From an uncultured Gammaproteobacteria bacterium (lineage in GTDB: Bacteria; Pseudomonadota; Gammaproteobacteria; Ga0077536), in the NCBI GenBank assembly GCA_903866355.1, contig CAIPNE010000200.1:1-19850 (forward strand): a DNA stretch of 19,850 bases, read 5' to 3'. Position 1 is the stretch's first letter. Each line of letters begins with the position of its first letter. Positions 6,873 through 16,904 of this stretch are shown here, one piece after another. The position numbers and the translations under genes are program-made. The notes under the pieces are model-generated. The model was not told the origin of the DNA. It worked only from the letters and a program-made list of their open reading frames with translations, and made no database searches.

Positions 6873-7736
6873 ATGCTGCGTCCAAGCATTGAGCTGCTGC
6901 GGAAAATTCCTATCCTCAACAGCCTAAACAATGATGAACTCCAGCGGGTTATCGACATGCCCGGTAATCTGGTGATGCCCTATGCGTCACATGAGATCGT
7001 TTTCGCAGAAAACGAGACCGCCGATTGCATGTATATCCTTTTGGAGGGAGCGGTAGATGTTCGCATCGCGTCTCCCGGTGGTCGTGAGGTCACCATCGCC
7101 ACCCTGAAAACCGGTGATTTTTTTGGTGAGCAAGCCCTGATGCCAGGGGCTACCGGGCGGCGCAATGCGACCGTTCGGGCTTTAACCACCTGCAAAATTT
7201 ACCGCGTCTCAGCGCAAACCGTCACTGAAGGCATGGCCAAGTCCACCGACGTCGCGCTCTCTGGCCGCCCTGGGCAAGCCAGCGATACCGACCGAGTACG
7301 CATGCTACTGCGCAGCGTGCGTCTGTTCCGGTCGCTGTCTGCCCGTGACATGGAACGGGTGGGGGAATGGACAAAACTCACTTCCTATAACGAAGGCGAC
7401 ATCATCGTGCGGCAGCACGAACTCGGCGATTCTTTGTATGTTGTGCTGGAAGGTGCGGTAGAGGTCTTCGTGATGGATGATGATGGCAAGCTGGTGGTGT
7501 TGGGGCGCCTCAGCCCAGGCCACTATTTTGGGGAACAGGCGCTGCTAGCCGGTGGCTCCGGACGGCGCAATGCCAATGTACGGGCCGACGCCCCCACCAC
7601 CTTGGTGCAAGTTGCCAAACGTTACATGCAAGCCATCCTGAACCGCGACAACAAACTCTCCTTAGCGCTTAACGTGATAGGCGACGCCCAACGGCAGAAA
7701 ACCATTGATGCGATTGGTCGTGAGGGCACGTGGTAG
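6873..7736 (+). CDS. Tandem cyclic-nucleotide-binding domain protein
   Basis: The 287-residue protein holds two cyclic nucleotide-binding (CNB) domains, at about residues 12-125 and 148-262. Both phosphate-binding cassettes are nearly the same: FFGEQAL with GRRNATVRA (83-102) and YFGEQAL with GRRNANVRA (218-237). Each keeps the glutamate (Glu86, Glu221) and an arginine (Arg97, Arg232) that contact the ribose and phosphate in known CNB proteins, so ligand binding is likely. No DNA-binding helix-turn-helix or catalytic domain follows, unlike Crp or guanylate cyclase-linked proteins. The architecture is reminiscent of kinase regulatory subunits. A polar linker (about 122-140) joins the domains. 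The gene is 45 bases before a YadG-type ABC ATPase on the same strand, so a role in controlling that transporter is a reasonable guess. The function is otherwise unknown. Confidence 0.85.
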   Translation: MLRPSIELLRKIPILNSLNNDELQRVIDMPGNLVMPYASHEIVFAENETADCMYILLEGAVDVRIASPGGREVTIATLKTGDFFGEQALMPGATGRRNATVRALTTCKIYRVSAQTVTEGMAKSTDVALSGRPGQASDTDRVRMLLRSVRLFRSLSARDMERVGEWTKLTSYNEGDIIVRQHELGDSLYVVLEGAVEVFVMDDDGKLVVLGRLSPGHYFGEQALLAGGSGRRNANVRADAPTTLVQVAKRYMQAILNRDNKLSLALNVIGDAQRQKTIDAIGREGTW

Positions 7737-7772
7737 CGCCAGTCCGAGTACGGGCCTTGAAGGTGGACTGCC

Positions 7773-7777
7773 GGAGG
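7773..7777 (+). promoter_or_regulatory. Strong ribosome binding site GGAGG before yadG
   Basis: GGAGG ends four bases before the GTG at 7782, closer than the usual 5-9. No other in-frame start lies nearby, so it decides the GTG start. It allows independent translation after the 45-base gap. Confidence 0.6.
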
Positions 7778-7781
7778 TCGC

Positions 7782-8703
<922 letters not shown>

Positions 8704-8711
<8 letters not shown>

Positions 8712-9507
8712 TCCCATGCCTATGCCACAAGCCAGCCTCAAGCATCGCTACCTTATTTCCGTGTGGACCATCGTGCGTAAAGAGGTCACCCGATTTACCC
8801 GCATTTGGCTACAAACCATCCTGCCGCCGGCCATTACCATGGCGCTGTATTTTGTTATTTTCGGCAATCTGATTGGGCCACGAATCGGCGAAATGCAGGG
8901 CTTCAGCTACATGCAGTACATCGCCCCGGGTCTCATCATGATGGCGATTATCACCAACGCCTATGCCAACGTCGTCTCTTCGCTGTTTGGTGCGAAATTC
9001 CAGCGCCACATAGAAGAAATTCTGGTCGCCCCCATTCCCAATCTGCTGTTGTTGGTGGGCTATATGGTGGGCGGGGTGGTGCGGGGAGTGCTGGTGGGTT
9101 TGGTGGTGACCGCAACCGCGTTGTGCTTCACGGACCTACAGGTGCAATCTTGGCCCGTGACGCTCGCGGTGGTGATATTAACAGCGGCGCTGTTTTCCCT
9201 CGCCGGACTCCTGAACGCGCTGTTCGCGACAAAATTCGACGACATCTCCATCGTGCCAACGTTCATTCTGACCCCGCTAACCTACCTTGGAGGGGTGTTC
9301 TACTCCATCGACATGCTGCCCGTCTTTTGGCAAAAGGTGTCGCTAGGAAACCCTATCCTTTACATGGTGAACGCGTTTCGTTACGGCATGCTGGGCGTGA
9401 GTGACATCAACATCACAACGGCCTTTAGCGTCATCGTGCTGTTTTGTGTGGTGCTGTTTGGGGTCAGTCTGTGGTTGTTAGAGCGCGGCGCGGGGCTGCG
9501 CACCTGA
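8704..9507 (+). CDS. yadH: ABC-2 type transporter permease, YadH type
   Basis: This 267-residue inner-membrane protein is highly similar to E. coli YadH (256 aa). Shared stretches include QTILPPAITMALYF (37-50), FSYMQYIAPGLIMM (67-80), the FGAKFQRHIEE coupling segment (95-105), TKFDDISIVPTFILTPLTYL (176-195) and a terminal RGAGLRT. About six transmembrane helices are evident. The ATG at 8704 lies within the end of yadG (eight-base overlap). A GTG at 8683 or an ATG at 8716 is possible, and no clear ribosome site is seen, as expected with coupling. It is convergent with dacA, 52 bases away, with no convincing terminator in between. Confidence 0.93.
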
Positions 9508-9559
9508 GTCTGCGATAGCGCAATCCCAAACTGACTCGACGGGCGCATCCTCGCAGGTC

Positions 9560-10696
9560 TTATTGCACCAACAGGCGTGCCCAGTCGATGAATTGCCTCG
9601 CGTAAGAGCCTTCGGCCACCGCCTGTAGCGCGACCAGCGGGATGGTTGCCACCAGCTTTCCATCGAGTTCAATGCGCGCATTACCCAAGGCTGCGCCCGC
9701 ACTCACGGGGGCTTTGATTTGTTGGGCGACTTCGAGGGTCACTTTGAGTTTATCGAATTGCCCCCGTGGGAAGGTGATCGGGGTGTCTTGCGTCACGCCT
9801 ATCGCCAGTTCGGCGCTGTCCCCCATCCACACGTGTTCCGTCACCACGGGTGCATTCGCCGCGTAGAGACGGCGCGTCTCAAAAAAGTGATAGCCGTAGT
9901 TGAGCAGCGCCTGGGTTGCCCGAGTACGAGCCGCGTTCGACGGCGCACCCATCACCACGGAGATCAAGCGCATGCCGTCGCGTTTGGCCGATCCCACCAA
10001 ACAAAAACCAGCGGACTCCGTGTGCCCAGTTTTGACCCCGTCGGCCGAGGGATCGCGACCCAACAAGCCGTTGCGATTAGGTTGACGGATACCGTTGTAG
10101 GTAAATTCTGGAATTGAAAACAGCGCATAAACTTCCGGAAAATCTTTGATCAACGCGCGTGCCAGCACACTTAAATCGCGTGCTGTCGTGTAAGTTTCAG
10201 GGTTCGGCAGCCCCGTACTATTAGCGAAATGCGACGCTTTAAGCCCCATTGCCTGCGCGTGTTTGTTCATGGCGATGGCAAAAGTTTCTTCCGTACCCGA
10301 AACGTGTTCGGCCAGTGCAACGCTGGCGTCGTTACCTGATTGAATAATATCGCCGTGCAACAGTTGGTCCACCGTTACGGGCTTATTCACATCGAGGAAC
10401 ATCCGCGAGCCTTCCTGCTTCCACGCGTACTCGCTAACCACGGTGGCATCGTCCAGTTTAATGTGCCCACCACGAATTGCGGCTGCCACGGTATATACCG
10501 TCAGGATTTTAGTCAGGCTGGCAGGCTCGTTGCGCATATCGGCGTTGTTTTCGGCCAGCACCTCGCCGGTGTCGAAATCGATGAGCACGTAGGCACGAAC
10601 GCCCAATTCTGGAGGCGCTGGCACACCCGCGAAATCCATGCCCAAGGCGTTGGGAGCAACAGCGGCCAGTAACCAAAAAATGACAGGGAATCGCAT
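9560..10696 (-). CDS. dacA: D-alanyl-D-alanine carboxypeptidase (PBP5/PBP6 type)
   Basis: The enzyme removes the terminal D-Ala from peptidoglycan pentapeptides in the periplasm and so limits cross-linking. The 378 residues begin with a signal peptide (hydrophobic core 5-19). The active-site motifs are SLTK (Ser60, Lys63), SGN (120-122) and KTG (222-224). A beta-rich PBP5 C-terminal domain follows from about 280. The last helix, GSYARQFIDWARLLVQ, is amphipathic and fits the membrane anchor of PBP5. The ATG at 10696 has GGA eight bases upstream. It lies 41 bases after rlpA, as in E. coli, and ends the elongation cluster. Confidence 0.95.
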   Translation of the reverse strand: MRFPVIFWLLAAVAPNALGMDFAGVPAPPELGVRAYVLIDFDTGEVLAENNADMRNEPASLTKILTVYTVAAAIRGGHIKLDDATVVSEYAWKQEGSRMFLDVNKPVTVDQLLHGDIIQSGNDASVALAEHVSGTEETFAIAMNKHAQAMGLKASHFANSTGLPNPETYTTARDLSVLARALIKDFPEVYALFSIPEFTYNGIRQPNRNGLLGRDPSADGVKTGHTESAGFCLVGSAKRDGMRLISVVMGAPSNAARTRATQALLNYGYHFFETRRLYAANAPVVTEHVWMGDSAELAIGVTQDTPITFPRGQFDKLKVTLEVAQQIKAPVSAGAALGNARIELDGKLVATIPLVALQAVAEGSYARQFIDWARLLVQ

Positions 10697-10737
10697 ACTA
10701 AATATCCATTGGCCCTACGCGCGCAATTGCACGAGGA

Positions 10738-11544
10738 CTATTGATTAACAAAATGATGCTCGGCGACACCGGCAGCGTCGAGCAGGGATACCACTTGGTC
10801 GGCTTGATCCACATCGCTGATCGGCCCCACCTGCACCTTATAAAGCACCCGCCCACCGGTGCGATCTTCAAACACTCGAATGGGCTGGTGGATGGCCGCG
10901 GTAAGCAGCACTTTTTGGCGTTCCGCGTTATCGCGATCACCAAAAGCACCGACCTGTAAAAACATGTGCGCATCAGGGGCAGACGCGCTCGCAGCGTTTG
11001 TTTCGACCTCATCGGGCCGCTCGAGCGCCCGCACTTCGACGAACGCCGTGCCTTTCTGAATGACTTCTAACTTCAGCGCCGCAGCGTAGGAGAGATCGAT
11101 CACGCGATTATCTTTAAAAGGACCGCGGTCATTCACTCTCAGGACTACTTTACGGCCATTCTCGAGATTGGTGACTTCTACCCAGGTAGGCAGGGGCAGT
11201 AATTTGTGAGCGGCCGTCATCTGATACATGTCGTAGACCTCGCGATTTGAGGTCAGTTTTCCGTGGAAATCCTCGCCGTACCAAGAGGCAATACCGCGCT
11301 CCACAAAATCAGTCCCAGATTGCAACACCTCGTAGCGCTGGCCGTTGACCTCATAAAACCCCGGGTTGCCATAGCGGCTGTAGCCATCCGCCCGTTTGAC
11401 CGCAGGTGGGCTTGGTTGGTCTGGCGCACGGGCAGCGGGCGCGGTGACCGGCGGGGGCTTAGCCTTGCTGAGCGATCCGCAGCCAGTATTGAGCCCGGCC
11501 AGCCCTAGCACCATCAGCGCTAGCAAGCAGCGCCTGAGTATCAC
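10738..11544 (-). CDS. rlpA: Septal-ring type lytic transglycosylase RlpA
   Basis: RlpA cleaves glycan strands lacking stem peptides; this activity is shown for the Pseudomonas protein. The 268 residues contain a signal sequence, a proline-rich linker (28-50), a double-psi beta-barrel at about 80-172 and a C-terminal SPOR domain at 192-266 that binds denuded glycans. By family alignment the catalytic residues are Glu102, His113 (TAAHK) and Asp139 (RVNDRGPF), all present. Cys22 follows LNTG, so it is probably a lipoprotein, although Asn at position -3 is not a standard lipobox residue. The start is GTG, overlapping the mltB stop as GTGA. Confidence 0.94.
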   Translation of the reverse strand: MILRRCLLALMVLGLAGLNTGCGSLSKAKPPPVTAPAARAPDQPSPPAVKRADGYSRYGNPGFYEVNGQRYEVLQSGTDFVERGIASWYGEDFHGKLTSNREVYDMYQMTAAHKLLPLPTWVEVTNLENGRKVVLRVNDRGPFKDNRVIDLSYAAALKLEVIQKGTAFVEVRALERPDEVETNAASASAPDAHMFLQVGAFGDRDNAERQKVLLTAAIHQPIRVFEDRTGGRVLYKVQVGPISDVDQADQVVSLLDAAGVAEHHFVNQ

Positions 11545-12551
11545 GGCGTGTGGCTCCCCCCGGCGGTGGACGTGGCGCGCGCGGCGGCAATGGCCTCCGC
11601 CAACTGCACCACGGCCAAGGCGTACTTGGGGCTGCGGTTATAGCGCGTGATGACGTAGAAATTCTGGAAGCCCAGCCAGTATTCCTTGGCTGTTTTGTCC
11701 TCGTAACCGAGGAGCACCGCCGAGAGGTCGTCGGGCGCTGCGTCGAGCGTACGCACCCCCAGCGCGCGGTATTGCGCAACGGTCCGCACCAGTTCTACTT
11801 TTTCGCTAACCTGGGCGGCGTTAACCGCCGCGTCGGCCACCGGTAAGGCAATGGGTTGGTGGCGTTGCCAACCGTGCTGGGCTAAATAATTCGCGGCGCT
11901 GCCGATGGCGTCGACCGGGTTCTGCCAAATGTCGCGTTTGCCGTTGTGGTCAAAATCCACAGCCCATGCCCGGAAACTACTGGGCATGAATTGCGGCAAG
12001 CCCATCGCCCCCGCATAGGATCCGGTGGGCAGTCGGGGGTCCAAGTGTTCATCCCGCGTTAGCAGCAAGAAATTCTCGAGCTCCGAGCGAAAAAAATCTG
12101 CTCTGGGCGGGTAATAAAACGCGAGCGTCGTCAGCGCATCCAGTACGCGGTACTTCCCCGTGTTGCGCCCATAAGAGGTTTCAACCCCAATGATGGCGAC
12201 AATAATCGACATCGGCACGCCGAATTCTTGCTCGGCTTTTGCGAGTGCTGCTGCGTGCTCGTTCCAAAAGTTTATGCCCCCCGTAATGCGCTCGCGGGTG
12301 AGAAAAATAGGACGGTACATAAACCAAGGTTTGTACTCTGCGGGTCGCGCGATAGCGGTGAGCACACTGTCCAGACGCTTAGCTTGTCCTAAGGTGGCGC
12401 GTACGGCGGCCGCATCGAAACCATTCTTTTTATGCATCTGCTCGCTGAAGGCCTCAAACCGCTGGGAATCAACGGACTCGAGCGCCGGCAAATCGGCACT
12501 CAGTAGTAACCATAACAAGCCGCAACAGCGGCCTAACTTTCGAGTCTTCAT
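11541..12551 (-). CDS. mltB: Lytic murein transglycosylase B family
   Basis: The 336-residue protein cleaves the glycan between MurNAc and GlcNAc with formation of an anhydro end. The SLT_2 domain fills most of the length. Catalytic Glu124 lies in GVETSYGRNTGKYRVLDAL (122-140), closely matching E. coli MltB around Glu162. YAGAMGLPQFMPSSF and DIWQNPVDAIGSAANYLA are further family blocks. A short hydrophobic stretch (11-18) serves as signal sequence. The only N-terminal cysteines (9 and 10) precede it, so no lipobox is present and the protein may be soluble in the periplasm. I chose ATG 12551, preceded by GAGGA; a TTG at 12581 directly after the mrdB stop is possible. Confidence 0.93.
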   Translation of the reverse strand: MKTRKLGRCCGLLWLLLSADLPALESVDSQRFEAFSEQMHKKNGFDAAAVRATLGQAKRLDSVLTAIARPAEYKPWFMYRPIFLTRERITGGINFWNEHAAALAKAEQEFGVPMSIIVAIIGVETSYGRNTGKYRVLDALTTLAFYYPPRADFFRSELENFLLLTRDEHLDPRLPTGSYAGAMGLPQFMPSSFRAWAVDFDHNGKRDIWQNPVDAIGSAANYLAQHGWQRHQPIALPVADAAVNAAQVSEKVELVRTVAQYRALGVRTLDAAPDDLSAVLLGYEDKTAKEYWLGFQNFYVITRYNRSPKYALAVVQLAEAIAAARATSTAGGSHTP

Positions 12552-12581
12552 GGGTGCTTTTATTCCTCGGCTAGCGCGCAA

Positions 12582-13682
12582 TCAGGCGTTGGCCAGATAG
12601 CGGCGGTGGGTTTGAATGGACATCAGAATGCCTAAGCTGGTCAACAGCGTCACCAGCGAGGTGCCCCCGTAACTGATCAACGGCAACGGCACGCCGACCA
12701 CGGGCAGTTGGCCAAGCACCATGCCCATATTCACGAAAACATAAGTAAAGAGGGTGAAAGTCAGGCTGGCGGCCATTAATCGACCGAAGGAATCTTGGGC
12801 GCCCAGCGCAATTGTCACCCCACGCACCAGCACCAGCAGATAGGCGCTCAGCAAGACCAGCACCCCGATCAAGCCGAATTCCTCACAATAGACCGCAAAA
12901 ATGAAGTCCGTGGCGTGCTCGGGGAGGAATTCCAAATGCGACTGCGTGCCGTTTAGCCACCCCTTACCTGACCATCCCCCCGAGCCCACGGCGATGGCGG
13001 CTTGGATGATGTGATAACCAGTACCCAGCGGATCGGCCGCTGGATCTAGCATGGTGAGAACGCGCTGACGCTGATAGCCGTGCATCGAATACCAAGCAAT
13101 CGGTGCCAATGCAACGCCCGCAGCGACGGCAAGGCCGATGAAGCGCCAAGAGATGCCGGCGAAAAACAACACGAACAAACCGGCCGCCGCCACGAGAATG
13201 GCCGTGCCTAAATCCGGTTGTTCCGCGATCAATGCCGCCGGCAAGGCCACCAGCACCAGTGCTGTGGCGATCACCGGCAGCCGAGGCGGCAATAACTTAT
13301 CGCGCAGAAACCACGCGACAGTCAGGGGTGTTGCGAGTTTCATGATCTCCGAGGGTTGGAACCGCAAGAAGCCGAAATCCAACCAGCGATGCGCACCCCG
13401 GCCGGTGCCAATGACCGCTGTGAGCACTAGCAACCCAGTGCCCACCAAGTACAGGGCCGGCGCCCATCGTGCTAGACGTGCCGGGCTTAATTGCGCGACC
13501 GCGACCATCAGTCCCAAGCCTAGCCCCATGCGTGCGCCTTGCTTTATCACGATGTCCGTCGATTGGTCGGACGCGCTAAAGAGCACCACCAAACCGATAG
13601 CGCAGAGCATCAGCACGCCCCCGACTAATGGTGGGTCAATGTGCAGCTTGCCCCAAAGCTGGCCGCGGCTACCCCGAAGCAT
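12582..13682 (-). CDS. mrdB: Peptidoglycan glycosyltransferase RodA
   Basis: RodA is the SEDS-family polymerase that joins lipid II into glycan strands for side-wall growth, paired with PBP2. The 366 residues (370 in E. coli) contain about ten membrane helices. Family blocks are RWLDFGFLRFQPSE (99-112), EQPDLGT (154-160), PEHATDFIFAV (254-264, with the essential Asp259) and PLPLISYGGTS (332-342). I chose the ATG at 13682, which overlaps the end of mrdA by 14 bases. An extended frame reaching 13820 lies wholly inside mrdA and adds a non-homologous leader. Confidence 0.96.
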   Translation of the reverse strand: MLRGSRGQLWGKLHIDPPLVGGVLMLCAIGLVVLFSASDQSTDIVIKQGARMGLGLGLMVAVAQLSPARLARWAPALYLVGTGLLVLTAVIGTGRGAHRWLDFGFLRFQPSEIMKLATPLTVAWFLRDKLLPPRLPVIATALVLVALPAALIAEQPDLGTAILVAAAGLFVLFFAGISWRFIGLAVAAGVALAPIAWYSMHGYQRQRVLTMLDPAADPLGTGYHIIQAAIAVGSGGWSGKGWLNGTQSHLEFLPEHATDFIFAVYCEEFGLIGVLVLLSAYLLVLVRGVTIALGAQDSFGRLMAASLTFTLFTYVFVNMGMVLGQLPVVGVPLPLISYGGTSLVTLLTSLGILMSIQTHRRYLANA

Positions 13683-15546
13683 CGTTAGGCCTGCGGATTG
13701 CAAAATAAAAATCGAACAAGGTTCGCGCGATGGGCGCCGCCGTGTGGCTACCTGACTCGCCGTTTTCCACAATGATGCCCAGCGCCAGCTCGGGCCGATC
13801 AAGCGGTGCGAAGGAGACAAACAGGGCGTGATCGCGCAGATGTTTCGTGACGTCTTGCACTTTGATTCGCTTGTCTTGGGCTATGGTGAACAACTGCGCA
13901 GTGCCGGTTTTGCCCGCGTATTGATAGGTCGCGCCGAGCGCAGTGGCACGCGCGGTGCCGCGTTCACCCTGCACAACTTCGTGCATCCCCTCGATCACAG
14001 CAGCCCATGTATCCGGCTTGACGATGGGCACCGTCGGGCGTTCTACCGGAGTGAGGGCTTCACGGTGGCCATCTTGTGGATTCTCGAACTCCCGCACCAT
14101 ATGCGGCACCACTACGCGGCCTCGGTTCGCCAGAATCGCAGCCATCTGCGCGAGCTGTAGGGGGGTGGTGAGCATAAAACCTTGGCCAATGCCGTTGATC
14201 AGCGTCTCCCCGGGGAACCAAGGCAATTTGCGCACCCGCCGCTTCCACTCGCGCGAAGGAACAAGCCCCGCCAATTCGCCAGGCAAATCAATGCCAGTCA
14301 CCCGCCCCAAGCCAAACCCAGTCAGCAACTCATGCATACGTTCGATGCCCATGTCGCGGGCCAGCGAGTAGTAATACACATCACAGGATTCTGCTATGGA
14401 GCGCAGCAAATCTACCCCGCCGTGACCAGCTTTCTGCCAGCACCGATATTTGTGCGTGACCCCGGGCAATTGCAGCCAACCGGGACACCACGTTTGGTCC
14501 CCACGGTCGCGTAGACCGTATTCCAGCGCGCCTGCAGCCATCACCGGTTTGACGGTGGAACCCGGCGGATAAAGCCCCAGCAGGGCGCGGTTAAACAAAG
14601 GTCGATCCGGTGATTCACGCAGGGCGTTGTAAGCGGTCGCACTGATGCCGTTGACGAAATCGTTGGGATCGAAGGCCGGATTACTGACGAAAGCCAACAC
14701 GCTGCCGGTGGCCGGTTCGATCGCCACGATGGCGCCCTTTTGGCCATTGAGGGTCTTGATGGCTTCGCCCTGCAAGCGACTATCGATAGACAGATAAAGA
14801 TTGCGGCCTGGAATCGGCGGCTGGCTCTCAACCACGCGTAAAATTCGTCCCTGTGCGTTCACTTCGACCTGTTGATAGCCCACTTCACCGTGTAGCTGCG
14901 CTTCATAGGAGCGCTCTACACCTTCTTTGCCAATATGTGTGGTGGCGCTGTAGTTACTGGTGTCGATACGGTTGTCGGTGCGCTTAAGTTCTTCTTCACT
15001 GATGCGCCCAACATAGCCAACCGCCGAGACCATTTGAGCCCCCAACGGGTAGTAGCGCGTGAGCCGCCCGGCGATGCTGAAACCGGGAAAGCGATGCCGA
15101 TTTACCGAAAAAATAGCGACTTCTTGTTCGGTGAGGTTGTCTTTCAGCGCAATGCTATCAAAGCGGCGGCGCGCTCGAACCTCCGTCTTCAGACGCGCTA
15201 GAAGCTCCGGCCCCAAGGGCAATAATTGTTGCAACTGGGTGACGGCGGCGTTCAAGTCACCCGCTTTTTCCGGTACGACTTCCAACGAAAAAGACGCGCG
15301 ATTATCAGCGAGCAACACCCCATCACCGCTGTAGATGAGTCCGCGTGTAGGCGGAATAGGTAACACTTTCAGGCGGTTTTCCTGCGCCAGCGTAGTGAAG
15401 TGGTCGTGGTTCACCAACTGCAAATAGACCAGCCTGCTCAACAAGACGGCGACTAACGTCACCATACCAATGGAGGCGATCGCGATGCGCTTAACAAACA
15501 CCTGCGTGTCACGTGCTGGCTCACGCAGGCGACGCCCAAAACTCAT
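13669..15546 (-). CDS. mrdA: Penicillin-binding protein 2
   Basis: PBP2 is the class B transpeptidase that cross-links new wall in the elongation complex and activates RodA. The 625 residues (633 in E. coli) have one membrane helix at about 20-43, a dimerisation or pedestal region, and the transpeptidase domain from about 265. Active-site motifs are STVK (Ser330, Lys333), SCD (387-389) and KTG (546-548); Ser330 has the same number as in E. coli. The ATG at 15546 overlaps the mreD stop as ATGA. Confidence 0.97.
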   Translation of the reverse strand: MSFGRRLREPARDTQVFVKRIAIASIGMVTLVAVLLSRLVYLQLVNHDHFTTLAQENRLKVLPIPPTRGLIYSGDGVLLADNRASFSLEVVPEKAGDLNAAVTQLQQLLPLGPELLARLKTEVRARRRFDSIALKDNLTEQEVAIFSVNRHRFPGFSIAGRLTRYYPLGAQMVSAVGYVGRISEEELKRTDNRIDTSNYSATTHIGKEGVERSYEAQLHGEVGYQQVEVNAQGRILRVVESQPPIPGRNLYLSIDSRLQGEAIKTLNGQKGAIVAIEPATGSVLAFVSNPAFDPNDFVNGISATAYNALRESPDRPLFNRALLGLYPPGSTVKPVMAAGALEYGLRDRGDQTWCPGWLQLPGVTHKYRCWQKAGHGGVDLLRSIAESCDVYYYSLARDMGIERMHELLTGFGLGRVTGIDLPGELAGLVPSREWKRRVRKLPWFPGETLINGIGQGFMLTTPLQLAQMAAILANRGRVVVPHMVREFENPQDGHREALTPVERPTVPIVKPDTWAAVIEGMHEVVQGERGTARATALGATYQYAGKTGTAQLFTIAQDKRIKVQDVTKHLRDHALFVSFAPLDRPELALGIIVENGESGSHTAAPIARTLFDFYFAIRRPNDASG

Positions 15547-16037
15547 GAGCGTGATTGCGACACGGTGCGGCGCCGAACATCGCGCAAAATCACAAACGCC
15601 CACGGCCACAGCAGCGCGCTGGTGAGAGCGCTGAGCAAATAGTCCGCGTCGTAATGCAGGGATCCGAGGAAGTTATAAATCAACAGCATGCCGAGCAGAT
15701 ACAAAAACACTATAAAACCCACGACCAGCGACTGCTGAATCAACGGGAAAACGCGAATGCGCTGATGGTACAACACCGCCAGATAGGCCACCGTGGCGAG
15801 GCCTAGCGCGTGCTGCCCAAGAATTGCACCGTGGAGCACATCGAGCATCAGTCCAATGCCCCACGCCAGAAACACCCCGATGCGCTCGGGCATCGCCAGA
15901 CACCAATAAATAATCACCATCGCCACCCATGCGGGACGCCAAACGGCAGCCCCCGCGGGCAACGGTACGGCGGTCAACAGCAGGGCCGCGAATAGACTCA
16001 GGGCGATGGCACCAAACCAGTGGAAGCGCAAGTTCAT
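15543..16037 (-). CDS. mreD: Rod shape-determining protein MreD
   Basis: This is a 164-residue membrane protein with about five hydrophobic helices (roughly 8-30, 34-48, 53-68, 76-92, 102-126, with another near 134-151). It bridges MreC with the other parts of the elongation complex. LAWGIGLMLDVLHGAILGQH (57-76) is the recognisable family core. Size, membrane pattern and its place between mreC and mrdA support the call. Both its ends overlap neighbours as ATGA, with mreC upstream and mrdA downstream. A longer frame to 16076 lies inside mreC and is rejected. Confidence 0.94.
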   Translation of the reverse strand: MNLRFHWFGAIALSLFAALLLTAVPLPAGAAVWRPAWVAMVIIYWCLAMPERIGVFLAWGIGLMLDVLHGAILGQHALGLATVAYLAVLYHQRIRVFPLIQQSLVVGFIVFLYLLGMLLIYNFLGSLHYDADYLLSALTSALLWPWAFVILRDVRRRTVSQSRS

Positions 16038-16873
16038 GGCATACCGGCAGGCGGTTCCGGGCGTAGCTGCGGCCAAACCAGCAACACCTCGTGAGAGCTA
16101 CCAATTTGCGCGCTGGGTTTGACCACGATGCGGGCGAAAGGCTCTCCTGGTGACAGGCTGACTCCAGTCACCACCCCGACGGGGTAACCGGCGGGAAAAC
16201 GGTTATCTAGCCCGGAGCTGACGACCAAATCGCCCACCCGGACATCTGCTTTAGGCGGCACGAAACTCAAAAAGAGTTCGGTGGAACGGCCCGCACCCAC
16301 TGCGATAGCTCGCAGGCCCGTTCGATTCACCTGCACCGCCATCGCGTGCCGCGCGTCAGAAATCAGGAGAGCGGTACTACTAAACGGTGCGACCTGCACG
16401 ACCTGACCTAAAATTCCGTGTGCGTCAGCAATCGGTTGCCCTACATAAATATGATCGCGGCTGCCTTTGTCGATCACGATTTTTTGTGCGGCGGGATTGC
16501 TATCGACCGCTAAAAGATCCGCCACCACGGACTGTTCGCCCCGTTCAGTGCTGGAATCCAGCAAGGCGCGCAAGCGTCCGTTTTCACTTTCCAGCGCCTC
16601 AAAACGCAGTGTTCTGGTTTTTAAACGAAAATTCTCAGCGACCAGTTGCTCGTTGTCTTGCAGCAGAGAACCACGCGAAGCTAAGTTGCGAGCCGCCATG
16701 TCAACGAGCGCAACGGGAAGGCTTGCAAGATATTGCAGCGGATAAACCGCCATCGCCACAGCAGAACGTAAGGCCGCCAACTGCTGGTGTTGGTGATCCA
16801 CAGAAATAACCAAAAACGACACAATGACGCACGCGATGAAACGCGCGGTAGGCGACGGCGCATCGGTGAACAA
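16034..16873 (-). CDS. mreC: Rod shape-determining protein MreC
   Basis: MreC is a membrane-anchored periplasmic scaffold that binds and activates PBP2. The 279 residues show a membrane helix (about 11-26), a coiled coil (about 66-108, with QDNEQLVAENFRLK) and the two beta domains with KGSRDHIYVGQPI and VVSSGLDNRFPAGYPVGVV. The apparent start is a TTG at 16873. An in-frame TAG lies five codons upstream with no ATG, GTG or TTG between, and the next ATG (codon 41) would delete the membrane anchor. The ribosome site is poor. It begins 44 bases after the mreB stop. The start call is less certain than the identity. Confidence 0.93.
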   Translation of the reverse strand: MFTDAPSPTARFIACVIVSFLVISVDHQHQQLAALRSAVAMAVYPLQYLASLPVALVDMAARNLASRGSLLQDNEQLVAENFRLKTRTLRFEALESENGRLRALLDSSTERGEQSVVADLLAVDSNPAAQKIVIDKGSRDHIYVGQPIADAHGILGQVVQVAPFSSTALLISDARHAMAVQVNRTGLRAIAVGAGRSTELFLSFVPPKADVRVGDLVVSSGLDNRFPAGYPVGVVTGVSLSPGEPFARIVVKPSAQIGSSHEVLLVWPQLRPEPPAGMP

Positions 16874-16904
16874 CGGTTTGATAACGGTCTACCCCGGCTT
16901 CAGC

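Noticed and set aside
8805..9404. A 199-codon frame within yadH
   Set aside because: It is a plus-one shadow of the permease; the true frame carries clear YadH similarity and membrane helices.
9508..9559. Bidirectional terminator between convergent yadH and dacA
   Set aside because: Only a four-pair stem (TGCG/CGCA) and no T tract are present, too weak to call.
13683..13820. N-terminal extension of mrdB
   Set aside because: It lies entirely within mrdA in another frame, and RodA homologues begin near the chosen ATG.
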